Positions 1-5,338 are shown, counted from the stretch's first letter. The stretch: 7,697 nt of DNA from Acidobacteriota bacterium (GCA_023429845.1 JAEZCY010000221.1:1-7697); one strand, 5' to 3'. Notes: generated by a model from the letters alone, not told the origin. A program made the numbers and translations.

Positions 1-237
1 AGCAAGGCGGCGCGACGCATCCCGAACACTGCGTGGCGGGCGGCCCAGCGCAAGCTGAAGCAGCTCGATCTTGTGGCGACGCTCGACGACCTGAAGATTC
101 CACCCGGCAACGACCTGCATGCCCTCAGGGGCGACCAGGTCGGGCGCCACGCCATCAGGGTGAACGATCAGTACCGGATCACGTTTCGATGGGAGGGACA
201 CGATGCCTTCGACGTCCGGTGCGAGGACTACCACTGA
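1..237 (+). CDS. higB: HigB-type RelE-fold mRNA interferase toxin, copy 1 (5' end outside the window)
   Basis: This is the C-terminal 78 residues of a HigB toxin, a ribosome-dependent mRNA endonuclease of the RelE/ParE superfamily. The first base falls at residue 19 by comparison with the complete copy at 5375-5665, so only about 18 codons are missing. Visible hallmarks are the helix rich in K and R (WRAAQRKLK), the HALRGDQ strand, the core NDQYRITFRW and the terminal EDYH. By memory of Proteus HigB (His54, Lys57, Asp90, Tyr91, His92), the residues here are His, Arg, Asp, Tyr and His. Lys57 is therefore replaced by Arg in this copy, whereas copy 2 keeps Lys. The stop overlaps the higA start by 35 bases, giving the toxin-first order typical of higBA. 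Only 3 of 78 residues differ from copy 2. Family assignment is firm; activity is inferred. Confidence 0.9.
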   Translation, partial: SKAARRIPNTAWRAAQRKLKQLDLVATLDDLKIPPGNDLHALRGDQVGRHAIRVNDQYRITFRWEGHDAFDVRCEDYH

Positions 238-540
238 GCCAGCCAGCCTGCCGCGCGATTCCGCGGTGCTCGGCCCGCTTGTCCATCCTGGCGAGATGCT
301 GCTGGAGGAGTTTCTGCGTCCGCTCGGTCTGCAGCAGAGCGTCGTGGCCGACGAGCTGGGCATCAGCCGCAACCGGCTGAATGAATTGGTGCTGGGCAAG
401 CGCTCGGTGACGGCCGACACCGCGATTCGCCTCGAGCGCCGATTCAAGATGCCGGCGCGGTTCTGGTTGCACTTGCAAGCGGACTACGACCTACAGACGG
501 CACTGAATGAAGCCGGTGCTGCGGGACGTCGCACGAAGCG
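1..540 (+). repeat. Direct repeat, copy 1 of the duplicated higBA module
   Basis: This stretch aligns without gaps to 5429-5968 at a constant offset of 5428 bases. I count about 44 mismatches, roughly 92 percent identity, most at third codon positions. Similarity stops just after the end of higA; downstream genes differ completely. The upstream limit is outside the window. Confidence 0.9.
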
Positions 541-577
541 GACAGGTAGGCCGACACACAGGCGAGGGCGTGAGTGA
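203..577 (+). CDS. higA: HigA antitoxin, XRE-family helix-turn-helix, copy 1 with extended C-terminus
   Basis: This 124-aa antitoxin should bind and neutralise HigB and repress the operon. The ATG at 203 follows a strong GGGAGGG Shine-Dalgarno sequence and lies inside the 3' end of higB, so the two are translationally coupled. The HPGEMLLEEFL segment (about residues 28-38) and the helix-turn-helix (about 44-63, LQQSVVADELGISRNRLNELV) are typical of the HigA family. Compared with copy 2 (5631-5978, 115 aa), residues 1-115 differ at only three positions. A one-base loss near codon 114 (ACAGGTAGG against ACCGGGTAG) bypasses the stop and adds nine residues, RPTHRRGRE. The new stop overlaps the GTG start of the next gene. 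The identity is secure; whether the basic tail alters DNA or toxin binding is unknown. Confidence 0.93.
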   Translation: MPSTSGARTTTEPASLPRDSAVLGPLVHPGEMLLEEFLRPLGLQQSVVADELGISRNRLNELVLGKRSVTADTAIRLERRFKMPARFWLHLQADYDLQTALNEAGAAGRRTKRTGRPTHRRGRE

Positions 578-1032
578 AGGGCGTATTCGAACTCAGAAGT
601 CCGCGGCAGCTGTTCGAGAAGCTCGAAGCAGACTATAGACGGGTTCAAGCCGACCCACTCGACTCGTTTGCGGCGTACGACTTCTTCGTCACGGCCTGGC
701 ACCTTGTGGAGTGGAAGCATCCGCCGGCTACGGACGCAGCAGCGCGCACGGCGCTCTTGGCGCGCGCTCCAGCGCTTCGCGTCTGCGAGCACCTCGCCGT
801 TGGGGCGAAGCACTTCGAGCCAGATTCGTCTCGCCACACGAGTGTCGCGGATACCAAGTCCACTGGTGTCTGGGCCCCCGGGGTGTGGGCCCCTGGCACA
901 TGGACACCGGGAACATGGGCTGGCGATCTCGTGGTGAGCTTGGACGGCGCGGCGCGCACCGCGTTCGGGGACAAGCTCACGGTGCAGGAACTCGCTCGAG
1001 TCGTTATGGATGCTTGGAGACCCGAGTTCTAG
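574..1032 (+). CDS. Hypothetical protein with tandem GxWxP pentapeptide repeat, coupled to higA
   Basis: This 152-aa protein has no function I can name. It starts at GTG 574, which shares a GTGA overlap with the higA stop and has GAGGG five bases upstream, so it is probably translated as the third gene of the higBA operon. Residues 1-90 look helical, with conserved-looking blocks FEKLEADY, SFAAYDFFVTAWHLVEW and RVCEHLAVGAKHF. I recall similar blocks (LANGAKHF) in small hypothetical proteins of mobile regions, which also carry GYFxP-like repeats. Residues 98-117 are four tandem units GVWAP, GVWAP, GTWTP and GTWAG, followed by a C-terminal stretch LTVQELARVVMDAW. The R-x(n)-KH arrangement loosely recalls HEPN nucleases, but I cannot support that assignment. 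There is no signal peptide or membrane segment, so it is probably cytoplasmic. Confidence 0.8.
   Translation: MKGVFELRSPRQLFEKLEADYRRVQADPLDSFAAYDFFVTAWHLVEWKHPPATDAAARTALLARAPALRVCEHLAVGAKHFEPDSSRHTSVADTKSTGVWAPGVWAPGTWTPGTWAGDLVVSLDGAARTAFGDKLTVQELARVVMDAWRPEF
865..924 (+). repeat. Four tandem 15-bp coding repeats (GxWxP)
   Basis: Four in-frame 15-base units encode GVWAP, GVWAP, GTWTP and GTWAG. The first two units differ mainly at wobble positions. The unit pattern is G-[VT]-W-[AT]-[PG]. Such a repeat could change copy number by slippage without breaking the frame. Confidence 0.85.
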
Positions 1033-1048
1033 CTTGGGCGCGAGTGCG

Positions 1049-1117
1049 GCATAACGGCGGCTAAGCGAGCAAGCCTTCCGGCGCGGCGAGTTGCTCGCAA
1101 ACGTGTATGAGTTGGAA
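1049..1117. other. Degenerate attC-like recombination site (candidate)
   Basis: Seventeen bases after the stop of the pentapeptide-repeat gene is GCATAAC (1049-1055), a common R'' or R' core sequence in attC sites. It is followed by a perfect 8-bp inverted repeat, GCGAGCAA (1065-1072) and TTGCTCGC (1091-1098), and then GTTGGAA (1111-1117), close to the GTTRRRY core. The arms and order fit an integron attC, but the outer spacers (9 and 12 bases) are long and the two cores are poorly complementary. Because the pattern is symmetric, it could serve either the + strand gene to the left or the - strand parDE to the right. Structural prediction of the bottom strand would decide. Confidence 0.4.
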
Positions 1118-1124
1118 CCAACTC
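1109..1124. terminator. Short palindrome between convergent genes (possible terminator)
   Basis: GAGTTGG and CCAACTC are 7-bp arms separated by two bases. The site lies between a + strand gene ending at 1032 and a - strand gene ending at 1177. No T-tract follows on either strand, and a competing hairpin with GGGGTTGG just downstream is possible, so a terminator role is weakly supported. It overlaps the right core of the attC-like site. Confidence 0.2.
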
Positions 1125-1176
1125 AGGGGTTGGTTGCGGGGCGTGGACGGGCTTCGACGGGCGGCTTGAGTCCGGC

Positions 1177-1497
1177 TCAGGCGTCCTGGTCCGGAGCCGC
1201 AGGCGGGTCGAGGTGGCGCTGGAAGTCCATGCTGTCGTGGAGGACGCGAAAGACTAGCACGCGTGCATCGTCGGACTTGAAGAAGATGCAATGTCGGCCG
1301 CTCGTAGCCATCAGGATGCCGGGGCCGAGATCGCCCCGTGCGCGCGTGTTCACCGTACCGCGCATCAGCCCCTTCATCGTGTCGCGAAGCGCGTCCATGT
1401 ACTTGCTAGTCTGGTCTCGCCCCCAGGTCCGAGTGGAGTAACGACGAATCCTGGCAAGGTCCGCCCGTGCGATCTCGGCGAGAACGAGTCGCTTCAC
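1177..1497 (-). CDS. parE: ParE-family toxin
   Basis: This 106-aa protein matches the ParE branch of the RelE/ParE superfamily. ParE members usually poison DNA gyrase. Seen in the sequence are the N-terminal strand MKRLVLAEIARADLARI, the helix-rich RRYSTRTWGRDQTSKYMDAL, the GRHCIFFKSDD strand and the closing RVLHDSMDFQRHL. The last is the canonical RVLHxxMDxxRHL ending. The start is GTG at 1497, overlapping the antitoxin stop as GTGA, so translation is coupled to parD. The C-terminal tail DPPAAPDQDA is dispensable-looking. It is encoded opposite to the higBA gene to its left and shares no operon with it. Family is confident; the gyrase target is inferred from family knowledge. Confidence 0.9.
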   Translation of the reverse strand: MKRLVLAEIARADLARIRRYSTRTWGRDQTSKYMDALRDTMKGLMRGTVNTRARGDLGPGILMATSGRHCIFFKSDDARVLVFRVLHDSMDFQRHLDPPAAPDQDA

Positions 1498-1742
1498 AGG
1501 CTGGCAAACAGGGCGTCGATATCGTCCTCGGTTTCGAGCTCAAGTACCCGCCCGGCTGCGACGTCCTCAATGCCCCGGTCAAGAGCGTCCTTCAGGCGCT
1601 CACGTCTCACCGCGGCGACCTCGTCGCGAACCTGCATGAGGCGCAAGGCATCGGCGACGACTTCCGCCTCAGTGGTGTAATGGCCTTCCTCGACCTTGCG
1701 GCGAACGAGAGCTTCGAGGCTCTTGGGGATGGCGATTTCCAT
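1494..1742 (-). CDS. parD: ParD-family ribbon-helix-helix antitoxin
   Basis: This is an 82-aa antitoxin immediately upstream of parE. Residues 1-35 (MEIAIPKSLEALVRRKVEEGHYTTEAEVVADALRLM) show the beta strand, first helix and (Y/T)xTxxEVVxxALR second helix of a ribbon-helix-helix DNA-binding domain. The acidic C-terminal half (ELETEDDIDALF) should wrap the toxin. It starts at ATG 1742, preceded on the same strand by GAGGG about eight bases upstream. The stop overlaps the GTG start of parE. Autorepression by the ParD-ParE complex is expected from the family, but I could not define an operator or a convincing promoter in the 190 bases upstream. In length and architecture it looks intact. Confidence 0.9.
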   Translation of the reverse strand: MEIAIPKSLEALVRRKVEEGHYTTEAEVVADALRLMQVRDEVAAVRRERLKDALDRGIEDVAAGRVLELETEDDIDALFASL

Positions 1743-1842
1743 GACTGTGGCCCTCGGCCCAGTTTACTCCGGAGATCACGAGCGGGTCGGATTAGCATGC
1801 CGATCTCTCGGGCGCGTGACGCAACTCCAAACGCGAACACGC

Positions 1843-1950
1843 CGACAACCGCAGCGCTGAGAGGAAGAGGCAGACGCGCCGAAGGCCGAGCCCCCTCCGA
1901 GTGCACTGAAAGTCGCGGAACTATTGCGCCCGCTCAGCGCCTCGTTGCCG
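1843..1950. other. attC-like inverted repeat between parD and the lipoprotein gene (candidate)
   Basis: On the + strand CGACAAC (1843-1849) is followed by four bases and GCGCTGAG (1854-1861). After a 71-base loop comes the perfect complement CTCAGCGC (1933-1940), then three bases and GTTGCCG (1944-1950). The order AAC, arm, loop, arm, GTT and the overall size of 108 bp fit an attC. CGACAAC and GTTGCCG are complementary at six of seven positions. Neither core matches RYYYAAC/GTTRRRY well, and no extrahelical base is evident in the short arm. The stop codon of the lipoprotein gene lies inside the right arm, as is usual for a cassette read on the - strand. The 1743-1933 spacer holds no other feature I can see. 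Confidence 0.4.
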
Positions 1951-2419
1951 CCCATTCCACGCCGGTCACGGTGCCGCAGCCCGGAAAATCGTTGAAAGCT
2001 GCCGTTCCCTGCGCTCGGCCACCAGGTAGAAAGAGCCCAACCACGGCCGTCCCCGGCCCCGTCACGCGTGAGCCGCTCGCGAAATTGAACGATCGGTACG
2101 TCGAGATGGTGCCGGAGCAAGGGCCTGGTACGCAGACGACATTCGGCGCCGTATCAATCTGCAGGTTCGAGAACGTCTGCATCCCCGAGCACCCATTGAA
2201 GCTGTGTCCCACTGAGAGCGCCGTCAGAACCTCGTCGGAGGACACCGTGAACGTGATGGCCATACCCTGCGCCGTCGTCCCGTGCCACTGGCCTACGCTG
2301 AGCGACGGTGTCGACGGCGAGGGCGACGGCGACGTTGGCCCTCGGCCGCAACCAGACGCCAGCAGTCCAGCGAGCGTCACGACCTGCACCAGCGTTCTCG
2401 ACCCTACAATCATCGTCAT
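1934..2419 (-). CDS. Small secreted lipoprotein, hypothetical
   Basis: This is a 161-aa predicted lipoprotein. The ATG at 2419 is preferred over the upstream GTG at 2476 because it places a normal signal peptide at the N-terminus: a charged SR, a hydrophobic core LVQVVTLAGLL and a lipobox-like LASGC with Cys24. A low-complexity Pro/Ser linker (about residues 28-39) follows. The domain then begins QWHGTTAQGMAITFTV, and its alternating hydrophobic pattern suggests a beta-sandwich. Four further cysteines (77, 96, 101, 148) could form disulphides. I recall many such GxWxGTT lipoproteins in Acidobacteriota, but no function is known to me. It lies downstream of the TonB-domain gene on the same strand, and its stop falls in an attC-like arm. 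The SD is weak (GGCGGG), so the next ATG at 2413 is an alternative start. Confidence 0.75.
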   Translation of the reverse strand: MTMIVGSRTLVQVVTLAGLLASGCGRGPTSPSPSPSTPSLSVGQWHGTTAQGMAITFTVSSDEVLTALSVGHSFNGCSGMQTFSNLQIDTAPNVVCVPGPCSGTISTYRSFNFASGSRVTGPGTAVVGLFLPGGRAQGTAAFNDFPGCGTVTGVEWAATRR

Positions 2420-2476
2420 CAACCCGCCATTCGGTTCTCGTCTGCTTGTAAGACCGCCCGCTGCACGGCGGGTCAC

Positions 2477-2638
2477 TCAGTACAACGGGCGGAAGGTGAA
2501 GAACAAGGCGGCGCTTAACCCGCCAAGCACTGCACCGGTAGCGACGACGACTGGCACACATGGCGGCTCGGCAGCACAACCGCGAGCGCGACGAAGGCAG
2601 GAAAGACAACCGAGGAATAGCGCGCGAGGGACGGCCAT
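2477..2638 (-). CDS. Possible 53-aa membrane peptide
   Basis: This is a short reading frame from ATG 2638 to TGA 2477. It sits 25 bases after the TonB-domain gene and 57 bases before the lipoprotein start. The product begins MAVPRALFLGCLSCLRRARG and ends with a hydrophobic, glycine-rich stretch (PVVVATGAVLGGLSAALFF) followed by TFRPLY, which looks like one transmembrane helix with a basic end. The SD is poor (GGGCGG). No homologue comes to mind, and a frame of this length can arise by chance in GC-rich DNA. Support comes only from position, direction and the hydrophobic segment. Confidence 0.35.
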   Translation of the reverse strand: MAVPRALFLGCLSCLRRARGCAAEPPCVPVVVATGAVLGGLSAALFFTFRPLY

Positions 2639-2663
2639 CCGCCCACGGCAATCCGCTCTTCGA

Positions 2664-3113
2664 CTATGGATTCAGCGCCTCGGTGCAGGCTCTAATGACC
2701 GACACGTTCGGAGACCGCAGCACGGAGAAGCTCGCGACACTCGTGCACATGCTGTCCTCCAGACGGAAGTCGTACACAAGAATGGCGCTTCTCGACCGCG
2801 TCGGCTTGAATGCCCACCGGCGTGCATTGACGACGCTTGGCTCGACGAGCACCTTCGGCCCGGACAATGGCTCGGCGAGTTTCACATCGCCTACATCGTC
2901 CAGCGTCACCCTGACGACCACGATGCCCTGAATGCGTGCCGAAGCCGCCAGCCGAGGATACGCGAGTTCCTCGGACCGTAGCACCACGAGCTCTTCGTTG
3001 TACACCACGTCATCCTCACGCGCCACTCCCGCCACGGCCTGGCGGGCCAAGACGAAGAACGCGAGCAGCCAGACGATCGGAAGCAGCAGTGTTCTCACTC
3101 TCGTTCTATTCAT
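2664..3113 (-). CDS. Exported TonB C-terminal-domain protein
   Basis: This 149-aa protein has a cleavable signal peptide and a domain resembling the TonB C-terminus. The ATG at 3113 is chosen over the one at 3125 because GGAG lies six bases before it. Residues 1-28 contain RTRVR, a long hydrophobic core and an AVA|G signal peptidase I site. Residues about 51-117 carry the TonB_C pattern AYPRLAASARIQGIVVVRVTLD-x-GDV-(n)-LSGPKVL-(n)-ARRWAFKP. TonB itself has an uncleaved anchor and a proline-rich span, both absent here, so this is probably a stand-alone periplasmic TonB_C protein of the kind common in Acidobacteriota and Bacteroidota, and not an energy transducer. Two cysteines in the C-terminal tail could pair. 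It is the first gene of a possible - strand operon with the small peptide and the lipoprotein. Confidence 0.8.
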   Translation of the reverse strand: MNRTRVRTLLLPIVWLLAFFVLARQAVAGVAREDDVVYNEELVVLRSEELAYPRLAASARIQGIVVVRVTLDDVGDVKLAEPLSGPKVLVEPSVVNARRWAFKPTRSRSAILVYDFRLEDSMCTSVASFSVLRSPNVSVIRACTEALNP

Positions 3114-3251
3114 CGCCCTCTCCATCCGCTACCTAGCCTCGAAGAACACGACCGCGTAGCCTTGATGCGCCTTTGCCCTGAGGTTACTTGCACCGTCGCA
3201 GCGGCCTCGGTGACCGGTGGTGCCCGGCTTGCGGCCGGCACTGGTCCGAGA

Positions 3252-3581
3252 TCACGGGCTTTGGCTCAGTCGCTCGAACTCGGACGCGCTGACGAAGCGC
3301 GACTGACCGTCAAGAGACCAGATCACGCGCGCCTTCCCGTCCGCTCGAATTGTCAGCCTCTTCGAACCGCTTGCGTCGCGACTCGCCGTCAGTGTGGCCG
3401 AGCCTCCGTCTAGAGGGAGCTGATAGTCGTGGTCGCCCTCACTGGCGTGCATGAGGTTTACCTGAGCGAACCAGTCCGGCCCATCGAGATGGACCGCAGA
3501 CCGTCGATCTCGCCAGTATCGGCTGTTGACTTCCTCGGGCAGCGGCACCAGTTTCGCCCCCTCCCATCGAGCGAGTCCCAC
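3252..3581 (-). CDS. Hypothetical protein, possibly N-terminally truncated
   Basis: This reading frame of 109 codons starts at GTG 3581. I do not recognise the family. The product (VGLARWEGAKLVPLPEEVNSRYW..., then DGPDWFAQVNLMHASEGDHDYQLPL and a beta-rich C-terminus ending SEFERLSQSP) has no signal peptide or transmembrane segment. Alternating charged and hydrophobic residues suggest a beta-sheet domain. The frame begins within a few bases of the point where similarity to an IS21 istA fragment stops (about 3588), so the true N-terminus may have been removed by rearrangement. AGG upstream of the GTG could still support initiation. It is read in the same direction as the genes to its left but is separated from the TonB-domain gene by about 140 bases in which I see no clear site. 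Confidence 0.5.
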   Translation of the reverse strand: MGLARWEGAKLVPLPEEVNSRYWRDRRSAVHLDGPDWFAQVNLMHASEGDHDYQLPLDGGSATLTASRDASGSKRLTIRADGKARVIWSLDGQSRFVSASEFERLSQSP

Positions 3582-3587
3582 GTGACC

Positions 3588-3781
3588 TGAAACTCGACGT
3601 GGAGCAGCTCCAGGGTCACCCCAGGCCGACGCAGCTCACGATGGATCCACGCCAGGTCCGGCTCGGGCCGCTGCTCGGGCACCTCGCCGGCTCGCGGCCC
3701 ATACAGCTGCCGCTCCAAGGCGTCGTCGCTCAGCGCCTCGATCGCCTCCCACGTCAACGCCAGGGCCCGCGCGCGCCCGAC
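3588..3781 (-). pseudogene. IS21-family transposase (istA) fragment
   Basis: Reading the - strand from the IS3 boundary gives about 65 residues: VGRARALALTWEAIEALSDD, then ALERQLYG, a proline/glutamate linker, and PDLAWIHRELRRPGVTLELL. This matches the region of IstA (IS408/IS1162-type IS21 elements) between the helix-turn-helix and the catalytic core. There the usual text is PDWxxIHRELRRxGVTLxLLWEEY, from memory. The N-terminus is cut by the IS3 element and everything after LLHVEF is lost. No start codon, DDE core or istB partner is present, so it is a remnant. Confidence 0.7.
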
Positions 3782-3808
3782 TGAAGCGCACCGAGATCGT
3801 CGGAGACC
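3782..3808 (+). repeat. IS3 terminal inverted repeat, left (orfB side)
   Basis: TGAAGCGCACCGA, six variable bases, then CGGAGACC. This matches the reverse complement of 5061-5087 in 23 of 27 positions by hand alignment. Confidence 0.9.
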
Positions 3809-3820
3809 CAGTTTGTTGAA

Positions 3821-4714
3821 TCAGGCCACGGCGGCCTGGGCATAGTACTGCGCCTCGAACTCGGCCGGCGGGATGTCGCCGATCGGCCCGAGCAAGCGCC
3901 GGTTATTGAACCAGTCGACCCACGTGAGCGTGGCGAACTCCACGGCCTCGAGCGATCGCCACGGGCCCTTCCGTCGAATCACCTCCGTCTTGAAGAGCCC
4001 GATCACCGACTCGGCGAGCGCGTTATCGTAGGCATCGCCTTGGCTACCGACCGACGGGGCGATACCGGCATCGGCGAGCCGATCGGTGTAGCGCATCGAG
4101 AGGTACTGGGTCCCGCGGTCACTGTGGTGCACGAGCCCGGCGAGGGTGTCGCCGCGCCGCGCGTAGATCGCCTGCTCGAGGGCGTCGAGCACGAAGTCGG
4201 TCCGCATGGACGCCGACACGCGCCAGCCGACGATCCGCCGCGCGAACACGTCGATGACGAACGCCACGTAGACGAAGCCGCTCCACGTGGCGACGTAGGT
4301 GAAGTCCGAGACCCAGAGCTGATTCGGCCGCGTGGCGACGAAGCGACGATCGACGAGATCGGCCGGTCGCCCACCGTCTCCGGCGTGCGTCGTGGTAATC
4401 CAGGCGCGCCCGCGGACGGCGCCCGCCAGGCCCATCGCGCGCATCAGGCGCTCGACGGTGCAGCGCGCCGCACGGATGCCCTCGCGTCGCAGCTGCTTCC
4501 ACACCTTGCGCGGGCCGTACACCTGCTGATGCTCGTCGAAGACGCGTTGGATGTCGACGCGCAGCGTGGCATCGCGCTGCGCGCGCGCCGAGCGTTGCGT
4601 GGGATCGGCGGCCCGGCGTCGGTAGCGGTGATACGTCGACGGGGCGATCGGCAGCACTGCGCAGATCGACTCGACCCCGAACGCCGCGCGGTGGGCGTCG
4701 ATGAACGACACCAT
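3821..4714 (-). CDS. IS3-family transposase OrfB (DDE catalytic subunit)
   Basis: This is a 297-aa frame from ATG 4714 (MVSFIDAHRAAFGVESICAV). The frame is open further upstream, but that part only overlaps orfA. Residues about 50-95 carry the HTH_21-like block RVFDEHQQVYGPRKVWKQLRR and CTVERLMRAMGL. The rve integrase core follows, with the DDE residues visible as D137 (LWVSDFTYV), D199 (HHSDRGTQY) and E235 (NALAESVIGLFKTEVI). The D199-E235 spacing of 35 residues is the canonical DD(35)E. It ends with TWVDWFNNRRL and DIPPAEFEAQYY. It lies in the -1 frame relative to orfA, as expected for an OrfAB fusion made by programmed frameshifting. This subunit looks intact; only orfA is damaged. Confidence 0.95.
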   Translation of the reverse strand: MVSFIDAHRAAFGVESICAVLPIAPSTYHRYRRRAADPTQRSARAQRDATLRVDIQRVFDEHQQVYGPRKVWKQLRREGIRAARCTVERLMRAMGLAGAVRGRAWITTTHAGDGGRPADLVDRRFVATRPNQLWVSDFTYVATWSGFVYVAFVIDVFARRIVGWRVSASMRTDFVLDALEQAIYARRGDTLAGLVHHSDRGTQYLSMRYTDRLADAGIAPSVGSQGDAYDNALAESVIGLFKTEVIRRKGPWRSLEAVEFATLTWVDWFNNRRLLGPIGDIPPAEFEAQYYAQAAVA

Positions 4715-4719
4715 CGTCG

Positions 4720-5036
4720 CTACTTGCTCCGGCGGTCGAGCTCCGCCTGGGCGAAATACGCGGACGCCTTGCGCAGGATCTCGTTGGTGCGCTTCAGCTC
4801 GCGCACCTCGCGCTCCAACGCCTTCAGCCGCTCTCGCTCGCTCGTCGTCAGCCCCGGGCGACGGCCGGTGTCGCGCTGCGCCTGCCGCACCCACTTGCGC
4901 AGCGTCTCGGCGGTGCATCCGAGCTTCGGCGCGACCGACTGCAGCACCGCCCACTCGGAGGCGTGCTCCTCGCGGTGCTCCTCAACCAGACGGACGGCGC
5001 GCTCACCTCCGGTGAAAACCGACTTGGACGTCCCAT
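4720..5036 (-). pseudogene. IS3-family OrfA, frameshifted near the N-terminus
   Basis: OrfA supplies the helix-turn-helix and leucine-zipper part of the IS3 transposase. The natural start appears to be ATG 5036 (MGRPSRFSPEV), but after Val the reading frame continues in the wrong phase. The family sequence resumes as RAVRLVEEHREEH in another frame, then LGCTAETLRKWVRQAQRDTG and the coiled coil KALEREVRELKRTNEILRKA to ELDRRSK at 4720. Compared with the usual PEVRERAVRLV (from memory), four bases seem to be missing near 5000-5004. A frame open to ATG 5088 exists, but it runs through the terminal repeat and uses a flanking base, so it is unlikely to be the normal start. A sequencing error cannot be excluded. 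Confidence 0.8.
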
Positions 5037-5060
5037 CGACCCCATCCTCCCAAGAAATGA

Positions 5061-5087
5061 GGTCTCCGAGAAAGTCGGTGCGCTTCA
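5061..5087 (-). repeat. IS3 terminal inverted repeat, right (orfA side)
   Basis: On the - strand this reads TGAAGCGCACCGA, six variable bases and CGGAGACC, pairing with 3782-3808. It defines the transposase-upstream end of the element. Confidence 0.9.
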
Positions 5088-5320
5088 TGTGGGTCCAAGC
5101 GTCACTCGACTACCGCCAACGTCTGCAGCAGCTGTTCTTCCCCAAGGGGATCGCGTACGACGGAATTCGATTCAATCGAACCGCCGTAACCGCGCCGCTT
5201 TTCAGGTACTTGCAGCCCGATGAGCGGGCCGAGGAAAGTTTGGCGTCCCGAGGGTTTGCCAATTGGAACCAGCTCGAGCAGTGGCTACGGGCCGTCGACG
5301 GCTTGCGGCAGGCAGCCTGA
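5088..5320 (+). pseudogene. C-terminal remnant of a large serine recombinase
   Basis: Reading from the IS3 right end, the + strand frame gives LDYRQRLQQLFFPKGIAYDG and then RFNRTAVTAPLFRYL before an unfamiliar tail ending WLRAVDGLRQAA at 5320. The first part matches the C-terminal end of site-specific serine recombinases, where RLQQLLFPEGxxFDGxxFxTxxTxxxFxxL is usual (from memory). The resolvase catalytic domain and zinc ribbon are absent. The 5' part is not on the other side of the IS3 element, so it was lost. It cannot be active; it marks an earlier mobile element at this junction. Confidence 0.65.
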
Positions 5321-5338
5321 GAACCGACTGGACGGGAG

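Larger units (their letters stand above)
3782..5087 (-). mobile_element. IS3-family insertion sequence, 1306 bp
   Basis: This is a full-length IS3-type element with 5'-TG...CA-3' ends, imperfect 27-bp terminal inverted repeats (about 23 matches) and two overlapping frames in the usual orfA/orfB arrangement on the - strand. Its length is normal for the family. The flanking bases do not form a 3-5 bp direct repeat (GAC on the left, TGT on the right). The left flank is an istA remnant and the right flank a recombinase remnant, so sequence next to one end was deleted or exchanged after insertion. orfA carries a frameshift, which makes autonomous transposition doubtful. Confidence 0.93.

Noticed and set aside
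2420..2476. GTG start at 2476 for the lipoprotein
   Set aside because: It would put 19 residues, including charged ones, before the signal peptide. ATG 2419 gives a normal lipoprotein signal.
2513..2519. GCTTAAC as an attC core
   Set aside because: It matches RYYYAAC, but no GTT core or paired L boxes follow within normal distance on either strand, and it lies inside a possible coding frame.
1467..2981. Long + strand open frame of 504 codons
   Set aside because: It is antisense to parDE, the lipoprotein and the TonB-domain gene, is low-complexity Arg/Pro/Ala rich and has no recognisable domain. The - strand frames have motifs, signal peptides and overlaps.
3220..3243. GC-rich hairpin (GTGCC...GGCAC) as terminator of the 3252-3581 gene
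   Set aside because: The stem has a bulge and no T-tract follows on the - strand. It is equally likely to be chance in GC-rich DNA.
4715..4954. N-terminal extension of OrfB upstream of ATG 4714
   Set aside because: It is an out-of-phase reading of orfA, with Ala/Arg-rich sequence and no family similarity. The OrfAB fusion is normally made by frameshifting.
3779..5090. Target-site duplication around the IS3 element
   Set aside because: Flanking bases GAC and TGT do not match, and shifting the ends by a base or two does not create a repeat.
4040..5320. Long + strand open frame of 426 codons
   Set aside because: Most of it is antisense to the IS3 transposase. Only its last part (after 5088) resembles a real protein, and that is annotated separately as a recombinase remnant.
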